DNA of 64,000 nucleotides from Amblyornis subalaris. Its lineage: Eukaryota; Chordata; Aves; Passeriformes; Ptilonorhynchidae. Below are positions 48,978 through 61,130 of this stretch, piece after piece; position 1 is the first letter of the stretch, and each line of letters begins with the position of its first letter. The stretch spans positions 3,773,071-3,837,070 of the forward strand of contig JACAXG010000079.1 in the NCBI GenBank assembly GCA_018881555.1. The letters are read 5' to 3'. A program made the translations under genes and the position numbers. The notes beneath the pieces were generated by a model, which was not told the origin of the DNA, searched no databases, and saw only the letters and a program-made list of their open reading frames with translations.

Positions 48978-49588
48978 AAGCAGAGCAGTTGGTAGGCTGG
49001 AGGGAAGGGATGGCATCCAGAGGGAACTTTACAGGCTGGAGAAGTGGGTTTATGTGAAAAACTCATGAAGTTCCACAAGGCTGAGTGCAAGGTCCTGCAC
49101 CTGGGTTAGTGCAATCCCAATATAAGTGCAGACTGAGTGATGAATGGACAGAGAGCAGCCTGTGGAGAAGGGCTCGGGGAATACCGGTGGATGAAAAGCT
49201 GGACATGAGCTGGCAAAGTGTGCCTACAGCCCAGAGAGCCAACTGCATCCTGGCTACACGAAGATAATTGTGACCAGCAGGTCAAGGGAGGTGATTCCGG
49301 CCCTCTACTCTTGTGAGATCCCACCTGGAGAGCTGTGTCCAGCTTTTGGCCCAGAAGTACAAGAAAGACATGGATCTGTTTGAGTGGGTCCAGAGGAAGA
49401 CCACAAAAATTAGCAGGGTGCTGGAACACCTCTCCTGTGGACAAAGGCTGAGAGAGCTGGAGTTTGTTCAGCTTGAGGAAGAGATCTTATTGCATCATTT
49501 CAGTCATTGAATTGGGCTTAAAAGAAAGATGGAGCAAGACTTTACCAAGGCCTGCAGTGACAGGACAAGAGCACCAGTTGTAAAGTAA
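48978..49588 (+). mobile_element. CR1 LINE missing both 5' and 3' ends, plus strand
   Basis: The match begins near 48978 ('gcagttggtaggctggaggg') and follows CR1 ORF2 closely to 'gcagtgacaggacaagag' near 49565, ending about 49588. The last 250-300 bp of ORF2 and the 3' terminal repeat, normally the best-kept part of any CR1, are missing. The 3' end was therefore lost after insertion by deletion, or the insertion was atypical. An internal deletion also follows 'gaggaagagatcttattgca' near 49490. It contains the ORF2 remnants described at 49085-49510. Confidence 0.92.
49085..49510 (+). pseudogene. CR1 ORF2 C-terminal remnant in one frame with stops
   Basis: Two open pieces, 49085-49267 and 49313-49510, lie in the same reading frame. 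The first carries CRLSDEWTESS and VDEKLDMSWQ. The second carries RSHLESCVQLLAQKYKKDMD, then LEHLSCGQRLRELEF. Both match the ORF2 region downstream of the RT core in the same order as in intact CR1. A TAA at 49265-49267 separates them, and the frame ends at 49510 where the family protein would continue. This is not a functional gene. Confidence 0.9.
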
Positions 49589-50260
49589 AAGAATAACCTC
49601 ATTGCATCAGGCCCTCTGCTTTCACGTAAACAAGAAATCATTTGTTCTAAGGAGCATGTGGATATAATACACACAGTAAGAGCAGTTGCATCTGTGGTTG
49701 TTCTGTCAGATCCTCCATACAGGAAGTTGCAGAGCTGCTGAAGGTTACTGGGTACAAGTCAGTGTAGGTCCACACGCAGTCCACCTGAATTCCCANATCC
49801 GGCACCTGGGTTGACAAGCCATGACTAGCTATAACTCATTAGCTGTGAGTTACAAAGCTTAGTTAACATCATTAGTTAACATAATTCCTGCATTCAGGAA
49901 CGAGCTTTAAATCTTGTGCCACGGTGCATTCTATGAACTTGCCATTATCTTGTTTATGTCTGTATTGATCTCAGTTTCTATTTGGGCTTTTTGGTTGGTT
50001 TGTTTTCCCCTTGTGTTTCATGAGATACTAAATTCCATTAATAGATAAATCTAGATATAGGAATTGTGAACTTTCCACCCCTACTGTGTTTTGTAAAGAA
50101 ACACAGAAAAAAATTAAGTCAATCTCTGGCTCTATGAGTCAAACTAGGTAGCTTCCCCCTTAACTATTTGCTCATTTTAGTGCACAAGTGGAAGAACAAG
50201 TAACAACACCAGCAGCAATGTGTTACATTCAGAGATATTCAACTTTATCTTGAGTCAACT

Positions 50261-50279
50261 CTGTGTGTGTGTGCGTGTG
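50261..50279. repeat. (GT)n short microsatellite
   Basis: TGTGTGTGTGTGCGTGTG, about nine dinucleotide units with one GC interruption. Confidence 0.9.
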
Positions 50280-50776
50280 AACCCCACAACAGAGCAGTAA
50301 ACCCTATTTCTTCTGTTTTCCTCTTGATTCTTGCCAACCATGCTGGCTTCTCTGACCTGTAGTGAGTGAGGGTAACAGGGTATCTCAGACAGACAGCACA
50401 AGTAGTCATCCTCTGAGTCCTGATGGAAATGTATTGCTCCATGTTACCAGTGGCATCTTTGTAGCTTCCTGGTAGACCAAAAGGGGAAGAGTGTGTTCAC
50501 CATGCTGTTTTGTGAAGGAATAGTCTCATCTGATTAGTTTAGGTGTTGGCTCCTAGACACATTCTGTTTGGGTTTAATATAGATGGAAACAAATGTATAA
50601 TTAAGTGGTTTTGGTTGTTTAAAAGTGATAGCAATTCTTTCTAGCAAGAAAGAATAGCAATAAGGTATTTTAAAAAATTAGATGAAGTGGATGATATATT
50701 AAGAGATTTATGGGAAGCTGTAAGGCCTATGGTGGTGGGGAAGTAATACAGTAATACAGTTTTCGTTTGGGGTTTT

Positions 50777-51073
50777 TTGCATGTTTTCCTCCCCTCTGGC
50801 AAGAAGCAGGTAGAACCTGTCTCTAAGAAATCAGCTTACAGTAAATGTGATAGTATAGTTCTGCAAATTTTACAGAAATGGGAATGCAGGGGATGTCAAG
50901 AGATGTTATGGTCACTTATGGCATATTTAAATAAGTTTTCTGAACAAAATCCACCTTTACCCGTGGAAGATGCTTTTTTTTGTGGGACTAAGCAGTTGAG
51001 TTGGGCAGTCTTAGAGTTGTGTAAGAACTTACATCTGGGATACTGCCCAATAAATGTTATAATAGCACAGTAA
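50777..51073 (+). other. Unassigned open frame of 98 codons (dubious)
   Basis: The frame is open from just after a TAA near 50721 to the stop at 51071-51073, with the first Met at 50777. Composition is unusual for a chance AT-rich frame: it has seven Cys and several Trp, with a stretch KWECRGCQEMLWSLMAYL and later QLSWAVLELCKNLHLGYC that look amphipathic. No signal peptide, membrane segment or known motif is evident. No promoter or splice context was found, and an antisense frame of similar length overlaps it. It could be a decayed fragment of an unrecognised transposon or chance. Confidence 0.15.
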
Positions 51074-51148
51074 GCAGGTTCTGTCTTAGTGATTATGAGT
51101 GATGGGCATTGTTGCAGTTGCCATGTGTGACTTGCTGGATTATAGGCT

Positions 51149-51197
51149 AATAGAATCATTAAGGCTGGAAAAGACATCAAGATAATTGAATTCAACC
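51149..51197 (-). mobile_element. CR1 3' terminal fragment, about 49 bp
   Basis: TAATAGAATCATTAAGGCTGG, then AAAAGACATCAAGATAATTG and AATTCAACC, is the reverse complement of a CR1 tail. The remainder of the element is missing. Confidence 0.75.
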
Positions 51198-53524
51198 TTG
51201 GGAAGTGATCATACACAAAGAAGTCACTTAGCTTTGTAAAGGTGCCAATGTAACAGTTGCAAGCATTTTCATGCCTCTGAAGCTNATGAAGATGCTCTCT
51301 GTAGTGGACAATGTGCTTACTTCCCTGATGCCCCTGTAGAAAGCTTTTGCTTTGCTTTGTTTACATTGGTACTCTAGCATCAGGCAGTGGTGAATTAAAA
51401 ATAAAAATAAAATTGATGAAATAAACAGTGTGTGTAAATAAAAGGTAGTAAACTCACATGATTCACTTTTGAATCACAGGACCGAAATCTCATAGACTTT
51501 ATAGTGCCCGAATATGACNTTATACTGTTATTATGTTTGCTTATTTTTAGCCTGGCTACACTGATTATATATTGGCAGAAGCATTCACTATCTCTTATGT
51601 GAAGTGTAATATTATCTTGTACCTAGGATTTACAATCTGACTTTGTACTCAAATAAGTATAGAGGAAGTAATAGTGTCTTGTGTAACTTGCATGCTGAAG
51701 AGTTCTGGAAGCTTGGGTTATTAATCAGCCTTTTCCTTGTCTCTGCTTTCAATGAAGGGTATTTTTAGCTGCACAAAAACACAGAACGACTCCTTGAAGC
51801 CACAGTTCTAGAAAGTACAATTTAAAGTTTAAAGAACTTTTCTTGCTCACAGAATTGTAGAGTGCATTAGTTTTATTTTGCCCTTATATTCNTACACCAG
51901 TGGAAGACCTGCAAGTTTTCTGTTGAAGAATCAAGCATACAGATCCATCTTCTTTGCAGATTGTGGCAAAACCCAGGGCTTCCCTAGCATGGGAACACTT
52001 AATGAATAATTGTCATCTTTCCCTATTATTTTCATATATGTTGAAAAGTCACTGCATCTCATTTTCTTCTGTGGAAATTAGTATGAGAGCAAGATTGACT
52101 CATTTTACATGGCATTTAGAACTGTTAGATCATGCTTACTTAAGAATATTCTAGCTTCATAAATTTAAGTTGCTTCTGTATATTTTATTTTCTTAAAATA
52201 TCATTGAATAATTACTTAATAGCACTTCCTCAAAAATTACTAGTGCTCAGGAGAAAATTGCTCTTGTAAATCAGAGTGAACTCTAACATTTACGAATAAT
52301 ATGATAATCTCTTTCCCCCTCTTTTCTCTCAGCTTTATTTGAGAAATTAACTATACCTGCAGCCACCTAATTTGACGTGATTGCCAGAGTTTAAATACCT
52401 TTCGTCTGATTATTAATTTTTATTTTCAGGATTTTGGTCACTGGACCACAGTTTAATTTCTTTAGACAGTTAGAAACATAGACTCTAAATTGTATATTCT
52501 ACCCTGTATGATTTCATTAAATAAATGTAGAAATAAATTATGGTCAGACAGAACCCATTCGCATAAAAAACAACATTCAGGAGACTCTGCAGTCCTGTGT
52601 GGAAGATTCCCCTTCAGCTTTCCAATATCCTAATTTTGAAGGTGACCTTCACAGAGATTTAACCAGGGATTTAGGGGGAAAAAAACATGTACTTGTGAGG
52701 AAACTAGAAAACTGACTGAAAAGTGCAGCATGGCCTATCATCTGTAAGAAACATCCTGCTCTGCTTGTTGGAATTGTGCTCTGAGCACTTCTGCAAGAGT
52801 CTGATGAGACTTGACATGTCTAATTCTGTTTGGAGACTAGAATTCTAGCTTTTATTTTTGGGCTGTAAAATATTTTTGGTGCTTAAGAAAATATTTATGA
52901 AATCTAGTAACTAATTTGAAAAATTATGGTTATACAAACTGCTACAGAACTCTATTAATTTAAACCAGCTAAAAGTCAGGACTTAAAAAGATCCAACATA
53001 TTTACTGTACGCTTGATTATTTTCTTGACTTTCATATGTCAAGTGAAACATAAGTGCTGTACTGTAAGATATATACTGAGAAAAAGATACCACAACAGTT
53101 CTAATGTAGCAGAAAAGTAACAGAAAAGGAATAATGGTGCTACCTGAAGGATCATGCTGTAGAAAGGTAGCAACTGATAACTGCAGAGGTAATAAGGGCA
53201 GCAATTGAATTAAACATTTTACAGAAAGGGAGCTTTGGTTCTAAATATGAGCTGCAGGCATTTAATTCTTACAAGTTCTAAATTACAGAAAACAATGCAA
53301 ATCAAATTTCAGGCACATTTTGTGGACTCTCTTGCGTCACAATTCATGTAGTAAACTTTAAATAGACTAAAAGCATCAAAGGCATAAAATGTCAATTGAA
53401 GCCAGGACTCTGCAGTTTAACTATTTTTCAATATTACCAATGGAAGAATTGTCAATAACCTTTATATCTTTATGCAGCTGAAGCTTCAGTGCAATTTCCA
53501 ATATAAAGATTATAAGAGGCTGGG

Positions 53525-53606
53525 ATTTTTTGGGTGGTAGGTTTTTTTTGGTTTTTTGGCTGTTTGTTTTTTTTTTTTTTTAGTTAGCTTTCTCTTTTTT
53601 TTTGGT
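53525..53606. repeat. T-rich low-complexity tract
   Basis: Runs of T with G interruptions, the longest about 16 T, cover about 80 bp. It may be the reverse complement of a retroposon poly(A) tail, but no element body was recognised next to it. Confidence 0.9.
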
Positions 53607-54039
53607 TAGAGGCATTTCTTCCTTTTGGTGTGAAATTTTCTGTATGCAATTTCTTATGTAAGTACTCAGGATTGCCAAATACTTTACAGCTCTTTTAAGT
53701 CCTAATTTAAAAATATATTTTATTAGCTGCAAGGGTTTTTGAAATATTGCTCACTCTCTTTCCCAGATCATTCATGGTTGCTAAAGATCAGATCCTGTGG
53801 GCACTTTACTTCATAATACAACCATGAGACAGTCAAAAGGCTGTAAGATGTTAAAGAATAGTTGGAAGAAAACGGAATGCAAAGGGGAATGTATTACAAG
53901 ATGCTGGACATATCTGTCTTTCTCATATCTGAAGTGGAACAAAGAAACTGAATAGAGAAAGCACCTTTCCTTTNAATGCTATTTAGTGAATCTTCTGTCT
54001 GTAAGATGAAAGAATGTGAATAAGAAAGGTTTTCCTCAG

Positions 54040-54058
54040 CCCCCCCCCCAAAAAAAAA
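54040..54058. repeat. Homopolymer pair C10 then A9
   Basis: About ten C are followed directly by about nine A. Homopolymer lengths are prone to both slippage and sequencing error. Confidence 0.9.
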
Positions 54059-54326
54059 GCTGAGAAAAGGCTGATCATTCATAGTGGAGGTTCCTGCTGA
54101 TAATGTTTCTAAAATTCTTAGACTTTTTTTCCTCAGGCAATTTCAAGTTACCTGTGTAGAGATTTCTCACTATGAAGTGGCTGATACCCAGTTCTACTGG
54201 CATTCGTATGGTGTATATGTTCTATTATCGGGCAAACACAGGAGTATTTTGGTGCAACAACTTTGTCTCTGCACACTAGTCCCAAGGTATGTAGTACTTT
54301 GATCATTAGCAATATTACCTCATTAC

Positions 54327-54817
54327 AAGAAAGACATTGGGGTGCTGGAGCATATCCAGAGAAGAGAATAAAGCTGGTGAAGGGTCTGGAGCANAAGTCC
54401 TGTGAGGAGCAGCTGAGGCATCTGGGGTTGTTTAGACTGGAGAAAAGGAGGCACGGGGGAGACCTTATTGTGCTCCACAACTGCCTGAAAGGAAGTTGTA
54501 GCGAGGTGAGAGTTGGTCTTGTCTCTTAGGTAATTAGCAATAGGAAATGGCTTCAAGTTGTACTGGGGAGGTTTAAATTGGACATTGTGAAAATTTCTTC
54601 ACTGAAAGGGTTTTCAAGCATTGGAAAAAACTGTCCAGGGAAGAGGTTGAGTCACCTCTTGGTGACTTGGAGGTATTTAAAAGATGTGTAGATGTGGCAC
54701 TTAGGGACATGGCACTAAAGTCTGCCATTTAGTGGTAGACTTGGCAGTGTTAGGTTTATAGTTGGACTTGGTGATCTTAAAGGTTTTTTCCAACCTAAAT
54801 GATTCTATAATTCTGTG
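54327..54817 (+). mobile_element. CR1 LINE with intact 3' end, plus strand
   Basis: The copy starts about 54327 ('acattggggtgctggagcat') and follows the CR1 ORF2 C-terminus and short 3' UTR. It finishes with AAATGATTCTATAATTCTGTG, the canonical CR1 terminal repeat. Segments such as GAGGAGCAGCTGAGGCATCT, TTTAGACTGGAGAAAAGGAG and GGACTTGGTGATCTTAAAGG are close to family consensus. The length is about 490 bp and it is 5'-truncated in the usual way. An N at 54394 and several small indels break the ORF2 frame. An extra segment near 54700-54745 suggests a small local duplication. Confidence 0.95.
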
Positions 54818-57800
54818 TGTCAATTTATTTTTTCTCATTATCATTTGCATGGTTATCTTTCTCTTTCCTCTGTTACTTTAGAAATAGAAGTAACGTGCAG
54901 AGAAAACACTGCTTTGTCATTTAATGAGACTAAATTTTACAATGAGAGTGATTTAAGCAGTGAAATAGGTTTCTCAGAGAGAAGAGTTTCAGCCCTATGT
55001 TTTATCTAATTTTTTAATGAATATCCAGATACAGTCTACGAAAATTTTTAGGTTTTGAAACAGAGTAGAGAACTGACATGAAGAAACTGGCAGCTGTAGC
55101 CCAAAATGATTCTCATGGTATTAATTGTTAAAATCACAGTATTATCTTCATGAGGTTTATAAGTCAGAATATTTGATGCATTTTACTTTTCTGACAGTTG
55201 CAGCNAAACCAGCTCCTGCTGGATGTTGAATCGTGTTTATAAAGCAGGTGCAGAACATGTTGCACATCATACCACCACAGACAAAGGTTATGTTGGCCTA
55301 AATGTGCCTACAAATTGGTAAGAGACTCAGTTCAGCTTGAGTCATGGGTCTGAGGGACCCATATGCCCTCATCTTCCAGCATAACATATTATGGTAGNTC
55401 TNCCTCTGGTGTAAATCAGAGCAGAATCAGCTTCCTGAAGTGTTCTATTTTCCTTTTTTTCGTATTCCTTTTAGTAAAAACTTTCAGAAACTCTTTGTCA
55501 GGAACAGCTAGAGCTTTTGTACAGGTGTATTGTGGATAGGTAGTTACTAGCAGCTGGGTCATAGCTGATCTTTTCTTTTTTCCCCGTATAAAGGGTTGTG
55601 TAGCACAGTTGAAATAGCAATAAATAGAAAAAATGATTTATTTTCATTGTAGATAAAACTCTCCCCATCAAATAGGAACTTTGATGTATTTGTATAAGAA
55701 AAGTTAGAAAAGAATGTTTGAATCATTCATCATGAAGCATTCTAAAGCTAAAAGGTCAAAAGATTCTCACATTTGTCAGAAAACAGTCTCCAAAGCCAGA
55801 AGACTGCTGGAAACATGCTCAGTCCAACTTGATTTTGACCATTGGGAAGTGCTGAAAATGAGAAAAATAAAGTAAAAAAAAGCAGCCTTCAAAGTTAAAG
55901 GGGAAAAGTTATTTTCAGTTGGACATTTGTTCAGAAAGAGTTGTTAAATGGTGACTCCCCCATATATATAGCCCTGAAAAAATATGAATCCTAGTAAATC
56001 TTAAAGGCAGATAGAAGTAAAATATTCCTGCAGCCTGCATGTTGCCTTTTCTGTGTGCTTCATGAGATGAAAAAGTGATATTAATAAACAAAGGAGTCAA
56101 AGGGCTCTTGGGTGACCAGGGAGACAATTCATGTGTCTTTCTGTATTACAATTTGAAATATGAGAGGAAGAGAAGGAAGGTTCTACATAATAAGAAAGAT
56201 AATGTAAGTTCGCTAGAGTATCTGGGGAAATTATAGCATCTGGAAACAGAAGATCCTTAAGTGATATTACTGAATCCAGGACCATTCCTATGAATTATTA
56301 CATTTTGTTAAATTCTTATCTTCCTGCAAGAAAAGCCTTGTTGCAGAAAGCACTAGCAATCTCAAATCAAAGTACTTCTTACTTTGTTTTCTGCTAAGGA
56401 AATCATCCAAATGCTTGGAATTCTGTGGTTTCTCTGTTATGTAGTAAACATAAGTCTTTCTGCAGTCTAGCTCAAATATCCTAAGTAATACCTAAATACG
56501 ACCTATACTTACAAATGTTTCTACTTTTATGATTTTATTTTTCAAATATATCAAGTAAGAAATGTTTCTGTTTCAAAGTGATTGTATAAATATTATGATA
56601 TACGTGTATCTAAGTATATACATACACTACATACTCTTCAGAATATTTCCTCTTCCTTTTCCACATTAGTACTAGAGTATTAGATTAGCACATTACTGTA
56701 TTTGGGCTTTTATTTATTTTTCTATTTTAGTCTATTTCTACTTTTGAAACCTATTTCCAGTCTTATTTTTGATTCCTTCTCATTTGTTCATGTTTTTCTT
56801 ATTTTACTCTCAACTTCTGCATTTCTTTTTCATTTTTCCTACAATGATAAATACTGATGTGGGGAAGACAGTCAGCTCTGCCCTCTTATGTCACCTTACG
56901 AACCCTCCAGGGATTTGCCATGATGTCTCCATCTTTGACATCTATTTGAAAATCTTTCATGAGGGATCTTGAGTTATGTGNAAACTTTCATTTCCAGTAG
57001 GGTTTTTGCTTCTCACTTTATGCATACACTATATGTGTGTAAAAATATAGTTATGTATTATTTTAGTCTGCTTCTCCATTTCTTAGGCTTTCTGTTTTCA
57101 TGCTTCATTTTTTTCTCCATCAATCTTCCCCTTGCCCCCACCCCTGCTTAGCTAATATTTGTCTTTTTTCTCTTTGAGGTTCTTTCTCACACTTATATAC
57201 ATTTATGCATAATAACTTGTGTTCCTGGAAAACACATCTGTTGCAAATTCCCTTGCTGATTTTTCTGTTTCTAATACTTGTTCTGATAATGACAAACCAT
57301 GACATTAGCTACATCAGCCCCTGACTTCTCTGTGCCATACCTTTAAGATTCCTAATTATGTAGCACAGAGTGATGACCTTTACTTTGGCTGCAAGAATTC
57401 TATGTAAATAAGCAGCCTTTCATCCCATCTGCAAACTGCAGGATTAGACCCAAACCCTGTATCNTCCTGCACTTGAATGTTTGGGGACCCCTGACTTGTT
57501 CCTGTGGCTGGACCCTGGAAACTGAATTAGATATAAGGCAGAATATTTTCTCTAGGTTTCTGGGACAAGTGGCTAATTCAAAGGAGCATATTAAAAACCC
57601 CTAAGACAACCCAATATTTATTCACTCAGAGGTATTACATCCCAGGGAAGCAATGCCTAGTCTGTTCCTGAGTCCCTTTCATTCTCTCAAGTGTTGGGTG
57701 TGTCTTGGTCTCCCAAGTGCATCCCTCTCTGCCTTAGACTGCACTTAGTGGGAGGTACTTTCAAGTCTGAGTCACCATTGTCTCAGAAAATGTTTAACTG

Positions 57801-58535
57801 TCTAAATTTTTTTTTTTTCAAACTAAAAATCTAAGATTGAGAATACCATCCATAGACTTTTTGAGCAGCAATCACTATTTCAGCCATCATCACCTTCACT
57901 CACTTAATTGCTTATCTTTGGCTACTGTTGTGTTTCCTCATATCCTTTTTTGATAGCCCCAGGCAGGCTGAGATATGAGCCCTAAAAATCTCTTGACTGT
58001 ATAGGAGGGAGCTTTACACGCTTGGATCTTGGCAGCAGTGCTTCTCCATAAATGTGATGATGTGGCTTGAATATGTTTTTCATAGCAAGAGCAGAGCCTC
58101 TTAGAGTGCTCTAAATAGAAACAGAGTTACAGAATAATTAGGAAATGGCTATTATACCTCAAATTGTGTGTGTATCTGGTGAGGAAGGATTACAGAGAGC
58201 AGGGAGTGCTCTAATGTATTTGGTGTGCATATTCTTGCAAATGCAAAGTATTTTCAGATATTTCAGGTGACGCTGAATTCTGGCTAGCAAGCGATAAATG
58301 CTCAGTATATTTTTCCTACTGCTAATGCTATTTTTTTCTACCATCTGGAACTTAACCTTATGAAACAAGTACAACTTTAGTATGTTCTTAAGGGCTTTTT
58401 TTTTTTTACTTAAGCTTAACTTATAATGTGTTCTTCCTTGTAGGGGATACGGATATTCAATGTCATGTTTTTGTGCTGGTGTAGAAATTGTGGAGAAAAC
58501 CAAAATACTTTAAAATTTATTTTTATTTTTTAATT

Positions 58536-58553
58536 AAAATTCTGCAGAATTTT
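58536..58553. repeat. Perfect 18-bp palindrome
   Basis: AAAATTCTGCAGAATTTT is exactly self-complementary, centred on a PstI-type CTGCAG. It lies in an AT-rich run with no adjoining element. Confidence 0.85.
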
Positions 58554-59882
58554 CAGTGTATGTATTTCTGAGATAAACCAAGAAACAATTTCTGCCAGTG
58601 GGAAGAATTCTGTCCTTAAAACCTTAAAAAACTCTCAAGTCTGCAGTAAAAACAACATTTATATTGTATCTAACTTAATCTGTGGGAATAAGATCACTGC
58701 AAATGGATCCTTATACCTAAATCCATTTCTCTGTTTTCAAAAACTGGGCCTCATTCAGTATTCTGATATATCAATACCAATTTTTATTTTATTTTCCTCT
58801 CTGAGTTTTTAGAAAAAAGTATCCCAGTCGGGTGCTTTTAGTCAGATTGCCATACCTGTATCATATTTACCTTTGCTTCTCTCTTGAATTTTGTAGACTG
58901 AAAGCACATATTTGCTCTTTAGATCCTTAGAAGATATTATTACTATTTTGAATCCCACAGCCAGGATAGATGTACTGGGTTAAATGAAGCAGGCAGTGAA
59001 AGGTCACCCCGATAGCTGACATACCTACTTATTATTGTGTAGCAAAACATTTTTCTTTGAAGCATTTTTTAATAAATGCAAGTGAACTCTTCAACAATTT
59101 GAGAAAGATATACACAGAATATTTAGAGATTGTCAGAGCTAGAATACTATGACTGTGCTATCTGTAAGAGTAATGATTCATAAAGAACTTCAGAGAAAAT
59201 AGTAATGCACTTTGTGACAATAATAGCAAACAAAAATAGCAATTTCTAGTAACAAGAGTTTAATAGAAATAAAAAGACTGTCAAAACATACCCACTTGCT
59301 ACTCTANACCCACGGGGGTTTTACAGAAAAATACAGACACAAATTACACATAACAAAAATATTTATTCCATTGACAGCATAAAAATTGCTCATCACCTGA
59401 CTTATAGAGTGTTCAGACTCCCCAAATTAGTTCATGCTGTGCCTGATACCATTGCATACTAACTAGCAAATATTGCTAGGTTCCAATATATTATTCTTCG
59501 TACATGGTTTCTCTCCATACAAAATAATTAAAAGAATAAAGATTTTGTCTTGCAGATGGGTCCAAATAGCAAGGAAAAAAGTGATATTCTTGTACTAATT
59601 TTTATGAATAGTTGAAGTAAACTTACAGTAATTTCTGCCATATAACAGAAGCTTCTGAGTCCTTGTTAATTCTTAAGATTGTGTTAAATATTTCAGGGCT
59701 CTTTGTCATACACGGTAGAAACCAATCCCACACAACACTGCTAGAAATGATAAATCTGTATATCTATTGGTGTTTCCCTTATGACATTATCTGAAAATTT
59801 TGATACCATGATTTAATTGCAGAGATTTCTAAATAGCTGTTGATATATTGGGAGACAATATAGAAGAATCAACCAGAAATCT

Positions 59883-59920
59883 AAAAAAAAAACCAACAAA
59901 AACCAAAACAAATGAAAAGG
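59883..59920. repeat. A/C-rich low-complexity tract
   Basis: A run of ten A leads into CCAACAAAAACCAAAACAAA. It is similar in style to the tract at 28811. Confidence 0.8.
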
Positions 59921-60091
59921 AAAGCTGAGGTCTCCTTTCCAGATTTTTGTTGAAACTTTAATGACTACTGTCCCTAAGGAAACATTTATCCCACTATAGA
60001 ACGTTTGTATTAAACATATGGAGTAGAGAGAGACAGAGAGGTTGGTTCTTGCATATTTTGTGTAGAATCTCTGATCCTCTGGGACTGCACC

Positions 60092-60130
60092 ATGGGAGTG
60101 TGCAGCAACCAGTCTTCTGATAAAATTTCA
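60092..60130 (+). other. Possible short first-coding-exon-like block (weak)
   Basis: A start codon in good context (GCACCATGG) opens a frame beginning MGVCSNQSSDKIS. It is followed at 60131 by GTAAGAGG, a strong donor-like sequence. Gly at position 2 with Cys at 4 recalls N-terminally acylated proteins, although Asn rather than Ser or Thr at position 6 fits myristoylation poorly. Reading on without splicing gives 64 codons to 60286. No family was recognised and no upstream promoter is evident. Most likely chance. Confidence 0.12.
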
Positions 60131-60399
60131 GTAAGAGGTGATACAACAAAGGGAGTGGAGTCCAAAAATACCACCAATCTGAGACAGATCAGTGCAGTCA
60201 GCACCCAGTTAGCCTCTACACAGTCGCTGGGCTGGTGTCACCAGGGCTTTATGAAGACTGTAAGAAGTGGAACCAGAAACTTGTAAAGGCAGAAATACAT
60301 CCCTCTCTCCCCATCATTTTTTCCCCCCAAAACAGCATGGATATCTTTTTGAGTGAGGAAAGTGCCTTTTTACACACATTACAGTAGTGGCTGTAGCAG

Positions 60400-61130
60400 T
60401 TCCTTAGCCAGAGGGAATTTCTACCCCTTCATTCCTGGCCGGCTTTCTAAAGGCCAGAGCTGTATTTTACACTAGGCAGCACAGGGCACGTGTTATGAAG
60501 ACAGACCTGGAGCCAGTGATAGGAGGCAGGGTTCCCTATCGTTCCTCTTCCCTCCAGCTGATCTCCATATAAGGTTACATTCTATGCAAGCACAGAGTGC
60601 CTGCTCTGGCTGGAGAAAAGCATGAAGCTCCCATGGACAGCCCTGCAGATGGTCACTGGAATGCTGGGCAGTGGAGAGATGGGATTGAACCTCTCACTCT
60701 GGAGGGCAGAGAAGGCCCAAGTCCAACAGAAGTAAATTTTGGACAGAATGAAGGGGATTTGCTATTGTCATCCATCTTTTACAAGAAAGTGGTCCCCAGC
60801 ACATCAGTTTGCATGGTGCAGGGATCCACTGGAGCTGGTGGAAAGCCCAGGTGTGCAGTGGAATGACAAGCCTGCGGTCACTCAAACAGTGAGACGTCGG
60901 GGCTGGTCCATAACTGCAACTCTGCGCCTGTTGGAAGTCAGAGCAGTTCAGGAATTAGATTTCTTTATGGCAGTAACTGATTGAGTGGTAGGAACAGAAA
61001 TAAAGTTCAAGATCATGCTTCTGGCCTTCAGCACTTTTCCCTGCCCCTCGCAGGTGTAGTGCTGTGATTTTATCTGGTACTGCACCACAGGCCACACTGG
61101 ACACGGGCCAAAATGGCTCTTCCTTCAGTA
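60400..61130. other. GC-richer island of unknown origin
   Basis: Base composition here is visibly higher in GC than in the surrounding several kb, with a few CpGs clustered near 60888-60930 (AGACGTCGGGG, CTGCGCCTG). Open frames at 60597-60866 and 60739-60984 overlap in different frames, and neither matches a known protein. It could be an old LTR or another decayed transposon that I do not recognise, or a conserved non-coding element. Confidence 0.35.

Larger units (their letters stand above)
49589..51148. other. Unassigned sequence with a GT microsatellite and one open frame
   Basis: Contains a GT repeat at 50261-50279 and an open frame ending at 51073, both listed separately. Nothing else was recognised. 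An N lies at 49796. Confidence 0.5.
51198..54326. other. Unassigned AT-rich sequence
   Basis: Nothing coding was recognised in 3.1 kb. Contains a T-rich tract at 53525-53606 and a C-run followed by an A-run at 54040-54058. Ns lie near 51285, 51519, 51892 and 53974. Confidence 0.55.
54818..60399. other. Unassigned AT-rich sequence, 5.6 kb
   Basis: No repeat family or gene was recognised. Contains the palindrome at 58536-58553, an A/C-rich tract at 59883-59920 and the exon-like block at 60092, listed separately. Two Ns lie four bases apart at 55398 and 55402. Confidence 0.55.

Noticed and set aside
60897..60915. Resemblance to the start of a Y RNA (GGCTGGTCC)
   Set aside because: Only about nine bases match; the following bases and the closing stem are absent.
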